In this document: piece after piece, positions 1-9,902 of the stretch
How the letters are laid out: every line of letters starts with the position of its first letter
Position numbering within the stretch: position 1 is the first letter of the stretch
Assembly (NCBI RefSeq): GCF_900099685.1
Contig: NZ_FNDW01000007.1
Span: forward strand, 62,001-126,000
DNA from: Chryseobacterium taeanense
Lineage (GTDB): Bacteria; Bacteroidota; Bacteroidia; Flavobacteriales; Weeksellaceae
Reading direction: 5' to 3'
DNA: 64,000 nt
Program-made: the position numbers and the translations under genes
The notes under the pieces: model-generated
Databases searched by the model: none
What the model was told of the DNA's origin: nothing
The model's input: the letters and a program-made list of their open reading frames with translations, nothing else

Positions 1-80
1 TTTTCAGCAGATTTTTCTTTATTACATGATGTTGCCAATAATCCGACAGCTACAAGAGCTATAACACTCAATTTTTTCAT
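1..80 (-). CDS. lipoprotein N-terminus (partial)
   Basis: The gene begins at the ATG complementary to 78-80 and runs off the left edge, so only about 26 residues are visible. They read as a lipoprotein signal peptide: positively charged MKK start, hydrophobic core, and lipobox LLATSC with Cys19, followed by a charged NKEKSAE stretch. The mature protein would be acylated and anchored in the outer or inner membrane. Nothing of the functional domain is inside the window, so no role can be assigned. Confidence 0.75.
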   Translation of the reverse strand, partial: MKKLSVIALVAVGLLATSCNKEKSAE

Positions 81-323
81 ATTATCTAATTGTTTTAAAA
101 GTTTATTATTTATCAGCCAGAAAATATTTGAATATAAATCTAAAATATTTCGCTGTTGAAGTACAAAAATAGAAAACTTCATCAGGGAAGTCCTTATCAT
201 ACATCAATAAATTTAAATCTCACTTAATTTACCTGTGAAAAAGCTAAAATAACAAAAAGATGGCTAACCTCAAATACTTTTCCCCATATTAAAAATGATT
301 ATTTTAGCCATTTAAATTTTAAA

Positions 324-2447
324 ATGAACGTTACCCGATACATACAGAACCTTACAAACATTCAGGAAAAAAGCATCAGCTCTACCCTTCAGCTGCTTGC
401 AGAAGACTGCACCATTCCATTTATCGCACGCTACCGGAAAGATAAAACGGGAAACCTCGACGAAACTCAAATCGAACAGATCTCAAAGATCAGCAAACAG
501 TTTGAAGAGATCGTTAAAAGAAAAGAATCTATCCTAAAATCTATCGAGGAGCAAAACGCCCTGACTCCCGAATTAAGGCAAAGAATTGAAGAAAGCTTCG
601 ATATTCAGGAAATTGAAGATTTATACCTTCCCTTTAAAAAAAGAAAAAAAACAAAAGCAGATGCCGCCAAGGAGAAAGGCTTGGAACCTTTAGCTAAAAT
701 GATAATGAGCCAAAAAGTTCAGGATCTGCATTTTTTAGCTTCAAAATACCTCAACGATCAGGTAGATTCAGAAGAAGAAGCACTTCAGGGTGCAAGGGAT
801 ATCATGGCAGAATGGATCAATGAAAACATGTATGTCCGCAAAAATCTCAGAAGGCTATTCCAAAGGAAAGCGATAATCACTTCAAAAGTGGTAAAAACGA
901 AAAAAGATGAAGAAGCGGCTCAGAAATTCTCGCAGTATTTTGAATGGGAAGAAAGCCTCAGCAGAACGCCTTCGCACCGCCTTTTAGCGATGCTGAGAGC
1001 AGAAGCGGAAGGTTTTGTGAAAACAAATATCGGGATCGATAAAGATGAAGCCCTGGAATTTATAGAAAACGCCATTATTAAATCAGGCAACGAAACAGCA
1101 GAGCAGATTTCACTTGCGATAAAGGACAGCTATAAACGATTGCTGGAACCCACGATTTCTAATGAAACTTTGCAGGAAGCTAAAGAGAAGGCGGATAAAA
1201 AAGCCATCGAAATCTTTTCTGAGAACCTTACACAGCTTCTGCTGGCTCCGCCTTTGGGAGAAAAGCGAATTCTCGCGATCGATCCCGGCTACAGAAGTGG
1301 ATGTAAAGTTGTATGTCTCGATGAAAAAGGAGATCTTCTACATAATGAAACCATCTATCCTCATGCTCCCCAAAACGAATCCGGAATGGCAATGAAAAAA
1401 ATCCGGTCTATGGTGAATGCCTACAATATCGAAGCCATCTCCATCGGAAACGGAACTGCCAGTCGCGAAACTGAATTTTTCATTAAAAAAATTGCATTCG
1501 ACAAGCCTTTACAGGTTTTTGTGGTTTCAGAGGCCGGAGCTTCGGTATATTCTGCAAGTAAAATTGCCAGAGAAGAATTCCCTACGTACGATGTAACGGT
1601 TCGTGGAGCCGTTTCTATCGGAAGAAGATTATCAGATCCTCTGGCAGAGCTTGTAAAGATCGACCCGAAATCTATCGGCGTAGGTCAGTATCAACATGAT
1701 GTAGACCAGCCCCGATTAAAGAATGAACTGGATTCCACGGTGATGAAATGTGTAAATTCCGTAGGAATTAATTTGAATACGGCCAGCAAATCTTTATTAA
1801 GCTACGTGTCCGGGATCGGTGAGAAAATGGCAGAAAATATCGTGAATTATCGTGCCGAAAATGGCGCTTTTGAAGACCGTAAACAGCTGAAAAAAGTTCC
1901 GAGGCTTGGAGAAAAGGCTTTTCAGCAGGCAGCTGCATTTGTAAGAATTAACAATGCTAAGAATCCGCTGGATAATTCTGCCGTACATCCGGAAGCTTAC
2001 GGAATTGTTGAAAAAATGGCTAAAGATTTAAGCATTACAACTCTTGAGCTTATTGCTAATAAAGAGAAAATCAGTAAGATTGATCCTGAAAAATATACCA
2101 CCGAAGATATTGGTATTTTGGGAATTAAAGATATTTTAAAAGAACTGGAAAAACCAGGTTTAGACCCTAGAAAGGCAGCTAAAATTTTCGAGTTTGATCC
2201 AAATGTGAAAAAGATCGGAGATCTTAAAATTGGGATGATATTGCCCGGAATCGTCAATAATATTACCGCTTTCGGATGTTTTGTAGACTTAGGAATCAAA
2301 GAAAGCGGACTGGTGCATATTTCCCAGCTTAAAGACGGATTTGTTTCAGACGTAAACGAAGTGGTAAAATTACATCAGCACGTTCAGGTAAAAGTAACCG
2401 AGGTGGATGAGGTACGAAAAAGAATCCAGCTGAGTATGATTCTTTAA
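324..2447 (+). CDS. tex: Tex-family RNA-binding transcription accessory protein
   Basis: This 707-residue protein is a full-length Tex. The order of domains is an N-terminal helical Tex_N region, an RNase-H-like YqgF fold starting near residue 318 (ILAIDPGYRSG), helix-hairpin-helix repeats around 485-555 (GIGEKMAENIV, VPRLGEKAFQQ), and a C-terminal S1 RNA-binding domain from about 635 to the end (GIVNNITAFGCFVDLG). Tex proteins bind nucleic acid and associate with transcription in the cytoplasm; the exact molecular role is still debated. The ATG at 324 is the natural start, with an AT-rich upstream region. The gene is transcribed alone and ends at a hairpin shared with the convergent small histone-like gene. 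Confidence 0.95.
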   Translation: MNVTRYIQNLTNIQEKSISSTLQLLAEDCTIPFIARYRKDKTGNLDETQIEQISKISKQFEEIVKRKESILKSIEEQNALTPELRQRIEESFDIQEIEDLYLPFKKRKKTKADAAKEKGLEPLAKMIMSQKVQDLHFLASKYLNDQVDSEEEALQGARDIMAEWINENMYVRKNLRRLFQRKAIITSKVVKTKKDEEAAQKFSQYFEWEESLSRTPSHRLLAMLRAEAEGFVKTNIGIDKDEALEFIENAIIKSGNETAEQISLAIKDSYKRLLEPTISNETLQEAKEKADKKAIEIFSENLTQLLLAPPLGEKRILAIDPGYRSGCKVVCLDEKGDLLHNETIYPHAPQNESGMAMKKIRSMVNAYNIEAISIGNGTASRETEFFIKKIAFDKPLQVFVVSEAGASVYSASKIAREEFPTYDVTVRGAVSIGRRLSDPLAELVKIDPKSIGVGQYQHDVDQPRLKNELDSTVMKCVNSVGINLNTASKSLLSYVSGIGEKMAENIVNYRAENGAFEDRKQLKKVPRLGEKAFQQAAAFVRINNAKNPLDNSAVHPEAYGIVEKMAKDLSITTLELIANKEKISKIDPEKYTTEDIGILGIKDILKELEKPGLDPRKAAKIFEFDPNVKKIGDLKIGMILPGIVNNITAFGCFVDLGIKESGLVHISQLKDGFVSDVNEVVKLHQHVQVKVTEVDEVRKRIQLSMIL

Positions 2448-2467
2448 TAAAGTATGATTTAATAAAG

Positions 2468-2491
2468 ATCCCTGCCGTTACCGACAGGGAT
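2468..2491. terminator. bidirectional hairpin terminator
   Basis: ATCCCTG at 2468-2474 pairs with CAGGGAT at 2485-2491. A T-rich tract follows on the plus strand and AT-rich sequence on the minus strand. The hairpin lies between the convergent tex and hc1-like genes and probably serves both. Confidence 0.75.
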
Positions 2492-2496
2492 TCTTC

Positions 2497-2673
2497 TTAT
2501 TTTTTAGATTCTTCAACAGAAACTTTTCTGAATTCTTTGAAAAGTTTGCTTAATTCTAAAGCTGATTTACGAGCTCTTGTTCCCGCTGCTTTATTTCCTT
2601 TTTCTGCTTGTTGGTTTGCTTCAGTTGCAAAAGCTTCAAATTCTGCGTTGATTTTTTCAATTAATTCTTTCAT
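2497..2673 (-). CDS. small Hc1-like histone H1 family protein
   Basis: This short reading frame encodes 58 residues, starting MKELIEKINAEFEAFA and ending VSVEESKK. It is rich in Lys, Glu and Ala, has no Cys, and has a central basic stretch (KGNKAAGTRARKSAL). Composition and length fit the small Bacteroidota relatives of chlamydial histone H1-like Hc1 (the PF07432 type), which are thought to bind DNA. Start and stop were read directly on the minus strand. The reading frame is clean and ends just before the terminator shared with tex. Family assignment is from pattern memory and DNA binding is inferred. Confidence 0.75.
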   Translation of the reverse strand: MKELIEKINAEFEAFATEANQQAEKGNKAAGTRARKSALELSKLFKEFRKVSVEESKK

Positions 2674-2872
2674 TATTTTTAAAATTTAGGCTGCAAATAT
2701 ATGTTTTATGGCAATTCCAGCCTAATACAGACGGAAAAATTTGTAATAATTAAGTAAAATTAATAATTACCTGCCCTTCTCCGTTTAATTTTTAAATGAA
2801 ATAACGGTTTTTAATGATTTTTATACGGACTCAATGAAGCATTTTGCCTGCAATACATCGATCGCCGCATTT

Positions 2873-3700
2873 CTACTCTTCCTTTTCAATAAATTCCAGA
2901 ATATCTTTGTTGATGGTCTGATGTTCCGTGGTTGGCATTCCGTGTGGGAACCCCGGATAAGTAATCAGTTGTCCGTTCTTTAATAATTTGGCAGATTTTA
3001 TAGCAGAATTTTCTATCGGGACAATCTGGTCATCCTCGCCATGAAGAACCAGAACAGGAATATCTACGGCTTTCAGGTCTTCGGTAAGATCTGTTTCAGA
3101 AAAAGCTTTAATGCCGTCGTAATGTGCCACAATTCCGCCCATCATACCCTGTCTCCACCAGTTTCTCTGCACGCCGTCTTTTACATCCGCCCCTTCCCTG
3201 TTGTACCCATAAAAAGGAAAAGTAAGGTCATAGTAAAACTGGTTTCTGTTGTTTAAAGTCTGATCTCTGATACCATCAAAAACGGACATTGGTACTCCAT
3301 CAGGGTTATTTTCGCTTTGTACCATCACAGGAGGAATTGCACTGATTAACACTGCTTTTTTAGCTCTTCCGTTCGCATATTTGTTAACATACCTGATTAC
3401 TTCTCCACCACCTGTAGAATGCCCGATATGAACCACATCTTTCAGATCAAGAAATTCTACCAGCTCAGCGGCATCGGAAGCATATTGCTCAATGGTGTGA
3501 TTATAAATATTCTGACTGGAACGCCCATGGCCTCTTCTGTCGTGTGCCACTACTCTATAACCTCTCTGCAGAAAAAAAATAACCTGCGCATCCCAGTCGT
3601 CTGATGATAAGGGCCAGCCGTGGTGAAACATCAATACAGGTCCTTCTCCCTGGTCTTTGTAAAAAATCTCAGTTCCGTCTTTTAATTTGAGTGTACTCAT
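2873..3700 (-). CDS. alpha/beta hydrolase, cofactor-free haloperoxidase-like
   Basis: This 275-residue protein has the complete alpha/beta-hydrolase triad: nucleophile elbow GHSTGG with Ser95, acidic residue in HGEDDQIVP (Asp223 or Asp224) and His253 in GFPHGMP. The oxyanion region HHGWP is at 26-30, and DRRGHGRS follows at 54-61. The pattern matches the non-haem, cofactor-independent chloroperoxidase/arylesterase branch, whose natural role is usually ester or peracid hydrolysis. There is no signal peptide, so it is cytosolic. It is flanked by roughly 200-bp AT-rich gaps and looks monocistronic. The substrate is unknown. Confidence 0.85.
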   Translation of the reverse strand: MSTLKLKDGTEIFYKDQGEGPVLMFHHGWPLSSDDWDAQVIFFLQRGYRVVAHDRRGHGRSSQNIYNHTIEQYASDAAELVEFLDLKDVVHIGHSTGGGEVIRYVNKYANGRAKKAVLISAIPPVMVQSENNPDGVPMSVFDGIRDQTLNNRNQFYYDLTFPFYGYNREGADVKDGVQRNWWRQGMMGGIVAHYDGIKAFSETDLTEDLKAVDIPVLVLHGEDDQIVPIENSAIKSAKLLKNGQLITYPGFPHGMPTTEHQTINKDILEFIEKEE

Positions 3701-3897
3701 TTTGTTTAAATTTTTCTTGATTAATAACTAAATTCAAAATAAAATTACAAAAAAGCAACACTAAGAATACAATAAAGTTAAATTAATAATAAATTTTTAA
3801 TATATATTAAAAATAGAAGAATATACGATCAGATTTATTTTAACCTTTCACGTCATCTTTGAATGTTTTTCGGCTTTTATGGTATTCAAATTTAACA

Positions 3898-5313
3898 TCA
3901 GGACAAACTATTAATTTTGTGGCTTGCGGGTTTCATGATAAAAACGCAGCCTCCTGCTACAACAAATAAGATTCCTGCAAGAACAATCGCCCTGGATGGA
4001 TTGCTGTCCAGAAAACTGTTAAAAATAAATCCGAAAGACAATGTCTGAATGAGCATCGGGATAACGATCATCATATTAATAACCCCCATATAAATTCCTC
4101 TTTTATTGTGATGAATGGACGGTGAAACCATTGAATACGGCAATCCCATCATCGATGCCCAGCCGATTCCCAGCGCTATCATGGGAATAAGCATAAGATA
4201 TTCATCTTTAATAAATGGTAATGTCATAATCCCTAACCCTGTAAGAAATAAGCAGAAAATATACGTATTTTTTGAGCTGAATTTCCTGGCAAACGGAACC
4301 AGAAGTAATGCAGAAATCATTGTAACAATATTGTAGGAACCATTCATAAGTCCGGTTTGCCCGACAGCAACTTCCACCTGATGCAAAATGCTTTTTGCCC
4401 ATGCAAGATCAGATATCGTAACAGAAATACCGTTTTTAGCACTTTCAAGAAGCTTATTTGCCTTTGTCTCTTCAGCTTCAGAAATTCCGTATAAAGACCA
4501 TTTCAGCATCGGGGTCACAAATTGCCAGTACACAAAAAGCGCATACCATTGAAAAAGATAAACCAATGCCAGCTGCCACAGGATTTTCGGCATTTCTTTA
4601 ATAGCTATTATGATCTCTACAAAAGGCGTAAAAAATGTGTTCCCTTCTTTTGATTTTTTTAGCTCCTCAAGTTCTTCTTCTGTTGGCGGAATTTCAGGGG
4701 TTTTGTAAACCGACCAAGCTACCGAGGCAATAGAACAGAAAGATCCCAGAAAAAATGAATAATAAACCCACACCGGAATACCGCCGTTCGAAGCATTTCC
4801 GCCGAAATATTTCTGAAAAACAAAAAGGGAAAGGTTAGCTAATGTAATCCCCGCTCCTACAAACAGGCTCTGCATCTGAAAACCGAATGTTTGCTGATCT
4901 TCCGGTAATTTGTCTCCGATGAAGGCCCGGTAAGGCTCCATTGCGGTATTGTTGGCAGCGTCCAGAATCCATAATAATCCGGCGGCCATCCAGATTGTAG
5001 AGCTGAACGGAAACAAAAATAAAGCAATGCTGCAAAATAAAGCGCCCAACAAAAAGAAAGGTTTTCTGCGTCCCCATTTCGGACTCCAGGTTTTATCGCT
5101 GATCGCTCCGATTAGCGGCTGTATAAGCAATCCTGTAATAGGACCCGCAAGATTCAGAATCGGAAGCTGCTCTGCGTGAGCACCTAAAAAGGAATAAATG
5201 GGATTAACAGCTGTCTGCTGAAGTCCAAAACTGTACTGAATGCCAAAAAATCCGACATTCATGTTCCAGATCTGCCAAAAGCTCAGGCGCGGAATGATTC
5301 TTTTTGCATTCAT
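3898..5313 (-). CDS. SLC45/GPH-type sugar:cation symporter (MFS)
   Basis: This 471-residue protein has about 12 hydrophobic segments and the motif GAISDKTW...WGRRKPF, which is diagnostic for the SLC45/sucrose-maltose branch of the MFS (RxGRRxP loop between helices 2 and 3). A polar insert around residues 270-310 probably forms a loop between the two halves. It would import a disaccharide or its products across the inner membrane. Its start overlaps the stop of the upstream kinase gene by ATGA, so the two are translationally coupled. With the GH100-like enzyme, TonB receptor and LacI regulator, sucrose is the most likely substrate; maltose is the main alternative. Confidence 0.8.
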   Translation of the reverse strand: MNAKRIIPRLSFWQIWNMNVGFFGIQYSFGLQQTAVNPIYSFLGAHAEQLPILNLAGPITGLLIQPLIGAISDKTWSPKWGRRKPFFLLGALFCSIALFLFPFSSTIWMAAGLLWILDAANNTAMEPYRAFIGDKLPEDQQTFGFQMQSLFVGAGITLANLSLFVFQKYFGGNASNGGIPVWVYYSFFLGSFCSIASVAWSVYKTPEIPPTEEELEELKKSKEGNTFFTPFVEIIIAIKEMPKILWQLALVYLFQWYALFVYWQFVTPMLKWSLYGISEAEETKANKLLESAKNGISVTISDLAWAKSILHQVEVAVGQTGLMNGSYNIVTMISALLLVPFARKFSSKNTYIFCLFLTGLGIMTLPFIKDEYLMLIPMIALGIGWASMMGLPYSMVSPSIHHNKRGIYMGVINMMIVIPMLIQTLSFGFIFNSFLDSNPSRAIVLAGILFVVAGGCVFIMKPASHKINSLS

Positions 5314-5960
5314 AGATTCGGGTTTACAAGTTCATAGTTTTTTCCGAGGATAAGATCTGTATTATTTTTGAAATTTCTGATAATCTGATGTTCTATTTCC
5401 AAAACTTTCTCTACAAAATCACTTTGCTCGTCACGATTGCGCTTCATACGGTTTTCGTACGTGTCTTTATAATTCCGGTCTATAAAAATTTTAAAATCAA
5501 ATCCTTCCAAATCAAGAATATAAGTACCTTCCACAATAATGACGCTGTATTCCGAAATTTCAATTTTTTCAGTGCTGACAGAGTTTTCGTTGTAGTTTAC
5601 CAAAGGCTTTTCTATTTCTAAGGTTCCTTTTTTAAAATCATTTATATTTTGTGAAAGCTTCCCCAGATTTACTTCATGAATCCCTACATTTTCCAGTGAT
5701 TTCAGGCGGTTTTCGTGATTGGATTTAGGAGGAAGTCTAAAATAATCATCCATCTGTAAAACCAGACTTTTCACTTTTTCCCGTTCGAGTACTTTCTGGA
5801 TGGCATAAGCAGTCACCGATTTACCGCTTCCGCTTTCTCCTGCAATACCGATGGCTATTTTTTGTGAATTGCCAAGTGGAAACTTTTGCTTTACTATTTC
5901 TATTATTTTTTGGGCTGTTGCCAAATGTTTTTCATGCAGTTCGATAATATCACCAATCAT
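5310..5960 (-). CDS. uridine-kinase-like P-loop kinase of the sugar locus
   Basis: The protein has 216 residues. A Walker A motif GESGSGKS at 41-48 is followed by MDDYF around 71-75 and IVEGTY in the lid/Walker B region, the usual order in the uridine kinase/phosphoribulokinase family. It is a little longer than typical Udk and the sequence is divergent. It overlaps the sugar symporter by 4 nt (ATGA), and the invertase-like gene lies 244 bp upstream. No other sugar kinase is present in the locus, so it may phosphorylate a sugar (for example fructose) or a sugar derivative instead of uridine. That role is inferred from context only. Confidence 0.7.
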   Translation of the reverse strand: MIGDIIELHEKHLATAQKIIEIVKQKFPLGNSQKIAIGIAGESGSGKSVTAYAIQKVLEREKVKSLVLQMDDYFRLPPKSNHENRLKSLENVGIHEVNLGKLSQNINDFKKGTLEIEKPLVNYNENSVSTEKIEISEYSVIIVEGTYILDLEGFDFKIFIDRNYKDTYENRMKRNRDEQSDFVEKVLEIEHQIIRNFKNNTDLILGKNYELVNPNL

Positions 5961-6204
5961 GTTGTCATTTTTTATCTTGTTGTTGTTTTTAGGTTCACAA
6001 AGCCGTTTTACACAGTTAAGATCAAGAAGAGTTAAGTTTTATTTCACGGATTTTCACAGATGATTATGCTTTATTATTTTCCTAAAGCTTATGTGTTCTT
6101 TCGTTTTCAATCTAAAACCTTTTCTCTGTGACTTATGTATAAAAACCTTTGTTATTTAATTCCGGCGTTCTATAAGAATTTCGGGCATCATCTTAATTCC
6201 AATT

Positions 6205-7326
6205 TTAATAGGTCATTAAAAGATATCCTGAAGCTGAAAAGCAAAGCTGCTCAGTTCCCAGCGGCAGTAATTTGTCGGTGGAATAATATTCCCTGAAATG
6301 TTCACCCTTTTCATTCATTAATCCTTCGTATTGCGCAAGAATTTTCTCAGGAATATCTTTAATTCCTTTTCTATTAAGAGCAAGACACAGCCATCCTAAA
6401 AATATCGGCCATGATCCTCCGTTGTGAAAATGATACGGTTCATTTTTGAAGCTGTAGCTGTAGTTGTTTTCCAGCAGTCGCCAGTCGTCGTCTCCCGGGA
6501 AAATAACAGGATAAAATGCAGGAAGCATCCAGTGTTTGAATTCGTCGCTTACAAAAGTTAAGAATTCTGAAAAATCTTTTAAGTTCAAATCAAAATCCAG
6601 TAAAAGAGCAAGGGCATTTCCGGCAAGATCAAAGCGTTCATCGTATCCATTGGCATTCAGGGAAGCCCAGAAATAAGGTTTTGCTGAAGTTCTGGCATAC
6701 GCTGTTTCGTGATATTTCACCGAATCGGAAGTGTTTTTATAAAAATTGTCCTGGATCAGTTTTTTTGTTTTTACGGTGATATCTTTCAGTTCGTTATCAT
6801 CGTAGATTTCAGAAGCATTTTTTATTGCCCAATATCTTAAAACATTGTCGTATAAAGTATAGCCTGAAGTTACATATTCATCTGCCCAGTTTCCACCGAG
6901 CGGGCTGTACACCAATCCTCTCTGGTTATATTCCCAGGTTTTAAGGCATGAAAGAGCCTGATAGATTTTGGATTTAAGAGTATTTTTAAGTTCTTTTTTT
7001 TCAGTTTTTTTCAGATATTCACAGGTAACAACCACCCACCATGTTGTGGCATCTGTTCTTCCGACGTGGGTTCCGAAGCTTGCTTTACCATTCACCACAT
7101 TGGAGGGAATCTGCCCGTTTTCTGCCTGATGCTTCGCCAGGGTCAGGATCGATTTTTCCAATCCGGCAAGAATTTCTTCATCATTTACTAAAATACCGGC
7201 ATATCCTGTCATCATGGAATCTCTTGCCCAGACTCTTGCATAATTGTCTCTCTGCTGCGCTGATGCCAGAATTCCTTCTTCTGTAATGGCTTTTCTGATG
7301 ATTTCTATGGCTTGTTGTTTAAACAT
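6205..7326 (-). CDS. GH100-like neutral invertase (glycoside hydrolase)
   Basis: This 373-residue cytosolic enzyme has no signal peptide. It resembles the (alpha/alpha)6-barrel GH100 neutral/alkaline invertases: WARDSMM at 33-39 matches their WARDF, GRTDATTWW at 89-97 matches the DSGxWW motif with the proposed catalytic acid (Asp92), and the YHFHNGGSWP motif near residue 300 matches YNYHNGGSWP. The protein is shorter than plant GH100 enzymes, which have N-terminal extensions. It would split sucrose into glucose and fructose in the cytoplasm, fitting the adjacent symporter. An amylo-alpha-1,6-glucosidase-type activity cannot be ruled out. It lies 61 bp downstream of the TonB receptor gene. Confidence 0.7.
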   Translation of the reverse strand: MFKQQAIEIIRKAITEEGILASAQQRDNYARVWARDSMMTGYAGILVNDEEILAGLEKSILTLAKHQAENGQIPSNVVNGKASFGTHVGRTDATTWWVVVTCEYLKKTEKKELKNTLKSKIYQALSCLKTWEYNQRGLVYSPLGGNWADEYVTSGYTLYDNVLRYWAIKNASEIYDDNELKDITVKTKKLIQDNFYKNTSDSVKYHETAYARTSAKPYFWASLNANGYDERFDLAGNALALLLDFDLNLKDFSEFLTFVSDEFKHWMLPAFYPVIFPGDDDWRLLENNYSYSFKNEPYHFHNGGSWPIFLGWLCLALNRKGIKDIPEKILAQYEGLMNEKGEHFREYYSTDKLLPLGTEQLCFSASGYLLMTY

Positions 7327-7387
7327 ATCATTGTTTTTGGAAAAAATGTGAGATGAACAGATTTCATCTCACATTTAGTGTAAAGTA

Positions 7388-9811
7388 TTAAAAATCAAAT
7401 TTCACGCTCGCACTGTAGCTGCTTCCGGGAAGCGTTCTTGCTCTTATGATTCCGTTTCCTCCGGCGATAGATCCTTCTTCGGCTTCTGTAACTGCTATGG
7501 TATTGAAAATATTATTTGCATTTACACTTACCGAAATATTTTTCATTATCTGATAAGAGATGTAAGGATTTACAATAGCATAACCCGGCATTATCAGTTT
7601 GTTTGAATCCTGTGTATATGCTTTTGTCGCACCGATTAAATAAAACCCTATATTCAATTTATCCATATTGAAATTAGGATTTACAGAATACATGAATTTA
7701 GGAGTTCTTCTTGGCATATTTCCAATAATGGTAGGATCCAGTGCATTTTTGATTTCAGCATGAGTATAGGTTAGTCCTGCTTTTACATCAAAGCTTTTGG
7801 TAATTCTGTAATAACCGTCTAGTTCTACTCCGAGAGACTGGTATTTGTTTTCTGTTTTTCTTTGAGTCGTTGCTTCGTAATTGGCTTCTTTCGTTTCCGC
7901 ATAGAAAAGTGTGGTGTTAAGGAAATATCCTGCGCCTCTTAATTTGTATCCGGCTTCCACCTGATTTACTTTGTTTACTTTTACAGCATCCAGCGCCGGA
8001 TCATCATTATTGGTATAGTTATATCCTGAAAATAAAATTCTGTCTGCCGAAGCACTTCCACCCTGACTTACTCTTGCAAATACTGCATTTTTATTGTTTA
8101 AGGCATAGTTTGCTCCAACTGAATACCCGAAGATTCCGTATCTGTAGTTTACAGGAACGTTGATATTGTCATTTGAGCCAACCATCTGCTCAGGGATATC
8201 GATCACTCCGTTTCCGTTCATGTCGCGGCTGGTGTACGTTACCGTGGCTCCCGAGAAAGTTCCGGTTACTTTTCCGATATCATATCTTGCCCCGGCATCA
8301 ATCGTCAGTTTATCAGTAGCATTGATTTCGATTTGTGCATGAGGCGCTGTAATATCGTATTTCGTATTATAGTCTCTTTTCAGGTTGCCCCAGTCTTTCA
8401 TTCCATAATTCAGCAAACCATTGTCTGTAATGTAGGCACCTGATGTATTTTTTACATCTACCAGTCTTGCATTGCTGTCGCTTACTTCCTGAATGTAATT
8501 ATTCCACATCCATGACATATTAACGTTTTGTGTAGCCTTATACAATCCTGCGTTAAATTTCACATTATTCCATTTTTTACTGATATTAAAATCGTTTACG
8601 AAATTGTTGAAGTTATTAAGCTTTACATTGAAAAGGGCTAATTTCATGTAATAGGCATTCATATCTACAGGTGTATTCGTTCCGGCATAAACCGCGCTTC
8701 CGAAATCGGTAAAGTTGCCAGCATTAAAAAAGTCACTTCCTTTGGTTACACTCGCCGGAAAAGGGGCAATAAACTGACCGCTGTTAGCCGCATAACGAAT
8801 TTTTTCTTCAAACTTCCAGCCTTCGCCCAAATCATAATTAAATTCAGCTCCGATGGTTTTTGAAACAGAATGCATTCCGTCTGAAACGTCACTGTTGAAG
8901 ATATTTCCGTCATTCCCTAAAGTTCTGTCATGCTGAAGATTAATCGTCTGCAAAGCACCGTTAAGAATATTATAATTGGAAAGTGAAGACCATTTTGGGT
9001 CTGCATCTGTTCCGGTGACACTCACAGGCATTGGCATATAGGCTGCCGTTCTGTCGTCCAAAACTTTTGCATAAATCCTGAAACTGCCTTTATCAAATTT
9101 TTTAAGTAAAGAAAGCCTGAACTGTCCTCCATTATTAGAGTTAAATCCTGTTTTTCTTGGTCCGTCCCCGATTCTGTAAAATCCGCCCAGCGCAACGTAA
9201 GTGTTCTCTGCGATCCTGGTTCCGTAATCGAAATCGGTTCTGTAGTTTTTGTAATTAAGCCCCAGTTGCTGCGTGATACTTCCCCCTTCTTTTTCACCTG
9301 TTTTCGTAATAAAATTGATGATCCCTGCCGGAGAGTTACTTGCAAAAACAGATGCAGAACCTCCTCTTAATGCTTCTACTCTTGAGACAAAAGAATCAAA
9401 TCTTGTAAACTGATCCTGTGTACCAAATGCAATATCTCCAAACTGCATTACCGGTAAACCGTCTTCCTGAATTAATAAGTATCTTGAGCCTCCTGCTGAA
9501 ACAGGCACCCCTCTTACCGTAATATTAGAATTTCCTTCACCTCCGGACGATTCTGAACGGATTCCCGGAATGGTTCGGAAAATCTCTGCAGTAGTTCTTG
9601 GCGCAGCATTTTCTATATCTTTCATTTTTAATGTAGAAATAGAAGTACTGGTTTTAATGGATGCTTTGGGATTAGAGTTTCCCGTAATTACCACTTCGTC
9701 GATGGCCTTACCCCTGGTAATGCTATCGTTCTGTATGTTTTGAGAAAACATAAATGCGGCTGTATTCATAGCTCCGAAAACGAGCAATCTGGTGAAAATT
9801 TTTGAGTCCAT
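7388..9811 (-). CDS. TonB-dependent receptor of the sugar locus
   Basis: This 807-residue outer-membrane receptor has a signal peptide (about 1-23, ending MFSQ), the motif AIDEVVITGNS as TonB-box region, a plug domain (about 45-170, TTAEIFRTIPGIRSE...NITVRGVP) and a long beta-barrel ending in KFDF with the terminal Phe typical for Bam-inserted barrels. It lacks the N-terminal carboxypeptidase-regulatory domain of SusC, and no SusD partner lies nearby, so it is a plain receptor and not a SusCD pair. It heads the minus-strand sugar operon and starts about 90 bp from a palindromic LacI-type operator. Its substrate is probably the same sugar used by the locus. Confidence 0.9.
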   Translation of the reverse strand: MDSKIFTRLLVFGAMNTAAFMFSQNIQNDSITRGKAIDEVVITGNSNPKASIKTSTSISTLKMKDIENAAPRTTAEIFRTIPGIRSESSGGEGNSNITVRGVPVSAGGSRYLLIQEDGLPVMQFGDIAFGTQDQFTRFDSFVSRVEALRGGSASVFASNSPAGIINFITKTGEKEGGSITQQLGLNYKNYRTDFDYGTRIAENTYVALGGFYRIGDGPRKTGFNSNNGGQFRLSLLKKFDKGSFRIYAKVLDDRTAAYMPMPVSVTGTDADPKWSSLSNYNILNGALQTINLQHDRTLGNDGNIFNSDVSDGMHSVSKTIGAEFNYDLGEGWKFEEKIRYAANSGQFIAPFPASVTKGSDFFNAGNFTDFGSAVYAGTNTPVDMNAYYMKLALFNVKLNNFNNFVNDFNISKKWNNVKFNAGLYKATQNVNMSWMWNNYIQEVSDSNARLVDVKNTSGAYITDNGLLNYGMKDWGNLKRDYNTKYDITAPHAQIEINATDKLTIDAGARYDIGKVTGTFSGATVTYTSRDMNGNGVIDIPEQMVGSNDNINVPVNYRYGIFGYSVGANYALNNKNAVFARVSQGGSASADRILFSGYNYTNNDDPALDAVKVNKVNQVEAGYKLRGAGYFLNTTLFYAETKEANYEATTQRKTENKYQSLGVELDGYYRITKSFDVKAGLTYTHAEIKNALDPTIIGNMPRRTPKFMYSVNPNFNMDKLNIGFYLIGATKAYTQDSNKLIMPGYAIVNPYISYQIMKNISVSVNANNIFNTIAVTEAEEGSIAGGNGIIRARTLPGSSYSASVKFDF

Positions 9812-9902
9812 ATTTAAGAAGTTTTTTAATTATGGTCTAAAAGTATTTTTTTTAGTATATTCAAAACATGGTTTTCATGGTGTGTTAAATTAATATTAAT
9901 TT

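Noticed and set aside
3898-9811. Classical SusCD polysaccharide-utilisation locus
   Set aside because: No SusD, and the receptor lacks the N-terminal SusC domain.
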